Assembly (NCBI GenBank): GCA_030549335.1
Contig: JAUKPH010000022.1
Coordinates: forward strand, 1,054,001 to 1,118,000
DNA length: 64,000 nt
Reading direction: 5' to 3'
DNA from: Pontederia crassipes
Taxonomy: Eukaryota > Streptophyta > Magnoliopsida > Commelinales > Pontederiaceae
In this document: piece after piece, positions 63,489 to 64,000 of the stretch
Layout: the number at the start of each line of letters is the position of its first letter
How positions within the stretch are numbered: the first letter of the stretch is position 1
Position numbers and translations under genes: made by a program
The notes under the pieces: model-generated
The model's input: only the letters and a program-made list of their open reading frames with translations
The model's database searches: none
What the model was told of the DNA's origin: nothing

Positions 63489-64000
63489 AATAAGTATCTA
63501 TAACTTATAGCTTTGAACCTTACTCTAAGGCTCTAATCCCCAAGAGCGTTATCTTTGATTGTAACGGTTCAACTTCGATTTGAAATAGAGTTAAAGTTCT
63601 AAAGATCTATCACCTCTTAGGGCACCTAAAGGTTGTAATTAGTATCTATAACTTATAGCTTTGAACCTTACTCTAAGGCTCTAATCCCTAAGTGCGTTAT
63701 CTTTGATTGTAACGGTTCAACTTCGGTTTGAAATAGAGTTAAAGTTCTAAAGATCTATAACATCCTAGGACACCCAAAGGTTGTAATAAGTGTCGATAAC
63801 TTATAGCTTTGAACCTAACTCTTAGACTCTAATCCCTAAGATCGTTATCTTTGATTGTAACGGTTCAACTTCGGTTTGAAATAGAGTTAAAGTTCTAAAG
63901 ATCTATCACCTCTTAGGGCACCCAAAGGTTGTAATAAGTATCTATAACTTATAGCTTTGAACCTTACTCTAAGGCTCTAATCCCCAAGAGCGTTATCTTT
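63489..64000 (+). repeat. 10-monomer HOR, copy 2, cut by window end
   Basis: The first three monomers and a 68-bp fragment of the fourth repeat 62009 onward. Private change: AATCCCTAAGATCG at about 63832, where copy 1 has CCCCAAGATCG. The array clearly continues beyond the window. Confidence 0.87.
63933..64000 (+). repeat. Last partial monomer
   Basis: The 434th monomer begins here and the window stops after 68 bases, at GTTATCTTT. There is no sign of an array edge at either end of the window. Confidence 0.95.

Larger units (their letters stand above)
1..64000. repeat. Satellite DNA array, 148-bp monomer, head to tail
   Basis: The same 148-bp unit, opening AATAAGTATCTATAACTTAT in its commonest form, repeats from the first base to the last, always in the same orientation. 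Neighbouring copies usually differ at only a few positions. I count 433 full copies and a 68-bp partial one. Summed length changes (16 x 8-bp, 5 x 7-bp, 10, 6 and 2-bp deletions, eight 1-bp deletions, two 18-bp gains and one 1-bp gain) give a net loss of 152 bp, exactly matching 433 x 148 minus 63,932. No unique sequence or mobile element interrupts it. The consensus has stops in every frame on both strands, so no gene is called. The array type indicates eukaryotic heterochromatin, probably centromeric or pericentromeric (inference). The family and species are not recognised. Confidence 0.98.

Noticed and set aside
1..64000. Open reading frames or a repeat-protein gene
   Set aside because: The consensus contains stops in all three frames on each strand, and the 148-bp period shifts frame every copy. 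The longest open stretches are about 90-100 bases, and there is no codon structure.
1..64000. CRISPR array or prokaryotic repeat system
   Set aside because: There are no unique spacers between short repeats. The whole 148-bp unit is repeated head to tail, with variants shared in multi-kilobase blocks, as in eukaryotic satellites.
1..64000. Inverted segments of the array
   Set aside because: Every monomer I followed reads in the same direction. No reverse-complement block such as ACAACCTTTGGGTG appears on the + strand.
1..64000. tRNA, rRNA or small RNA genes
   Set aside because: There are no A/B-box pairs, cloverleaf-sized palindromes or rRNA-like stretches in the monomer. The only stem is the short UUCG-type inverted repeat.
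1..64000. Assembly collapse or artificial duplication as the reason for near-identical blocks
   Set aside because: It cannot be excluded without reads. But each pair of blocks carries private point changes and offset shifts, which argues that they are real separate copies.
1..64000. Assignment to a named satellite family or species
   Set aside because: I do not recognise the consensus. A similar monomer length alone is not evidence of identity, so no name is given.

Overview
The whole 64,000-base window is one uninterrupted array of a 148-bp tandem satellite repeat. All copies lie in the same orientation. I see no protein-coding gene, RNA gene, CRISPR array, transposon or unique sequence. 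The consensus monomer is about 36% G+C (54 of 148 bases counted) and has stop codons in all frames of both strands. Because 148 is not a multiple of 3, no frame stays open for more than roughly 90-100 bases. Such an array points to a eukaryotic nuclear chromosome, most likely centromeric or pericentromeric heterochromatin. A monomer of 148 bp is within the size range common for plant and many animal centromeric satellites. I do not recognise the family or species, and I cannot prove centromere function from sequence alone.

By hand count the window holds 433 complete monomers plus a 68-bp partial one (63933-64000). Length changes are few: sixteen monomers with the same 8-bp deletion, five with the same 7-bp deletion, two with an 18-bp duplication, one 10-bp, one 6-bp and one 2-bp deletion, and nine 1-bp changes. 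Together they account exactly for the difference between 433 x 148 and the observed length, so nothing foreign is inserted.

The monomers are organised into nested higher-order repeats (HORs), traced with rare shared variants. From 149 to 8704, a long unit is repeated at an offset of 3,831 bp (26 monomers). From 8705 to 12588 there are two 13-monomer HORs of 1,942 bp, followed by a partial third. From 12737 to 17019 the 29-monomer block seen at 4424-8704 returns. From 17020 to 19240 lies a block related to sequence 38 kb downstream. From 19241 to 33562 there is a tandem pair of very large HORs (49 and 48 monomers, 7,235 and 7,087 bp), each containing a 13-monomer doublet. From 33563 to 38118 there are 7-, 13- and 11-monomer units. 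From 38563 to 51514 one block occurs three times (starts 38563, 44745, 47534). 13-mer tandems lie at 40176-44012 (two) and 49147-54918 (three, exactly 1,924 bp each). From 54919 to the end there is a 45-monomer offset duplication (6,653 bp) with nested 7-monomer and 10-monomer tandem duplications. The last of these runs off the window.

The array works as a record of repeated unequal exchange or replication-based amplification. The most frequent period is 13 monomers, arising or re-amplified in at least four places. Features of the monomer that might matter to proteins or transcripts are a 13-bp palindrome, a possible C(UUCG)G hairpin, a strongly conserved central box, and a length almost equal to nucleosome-core DNA.
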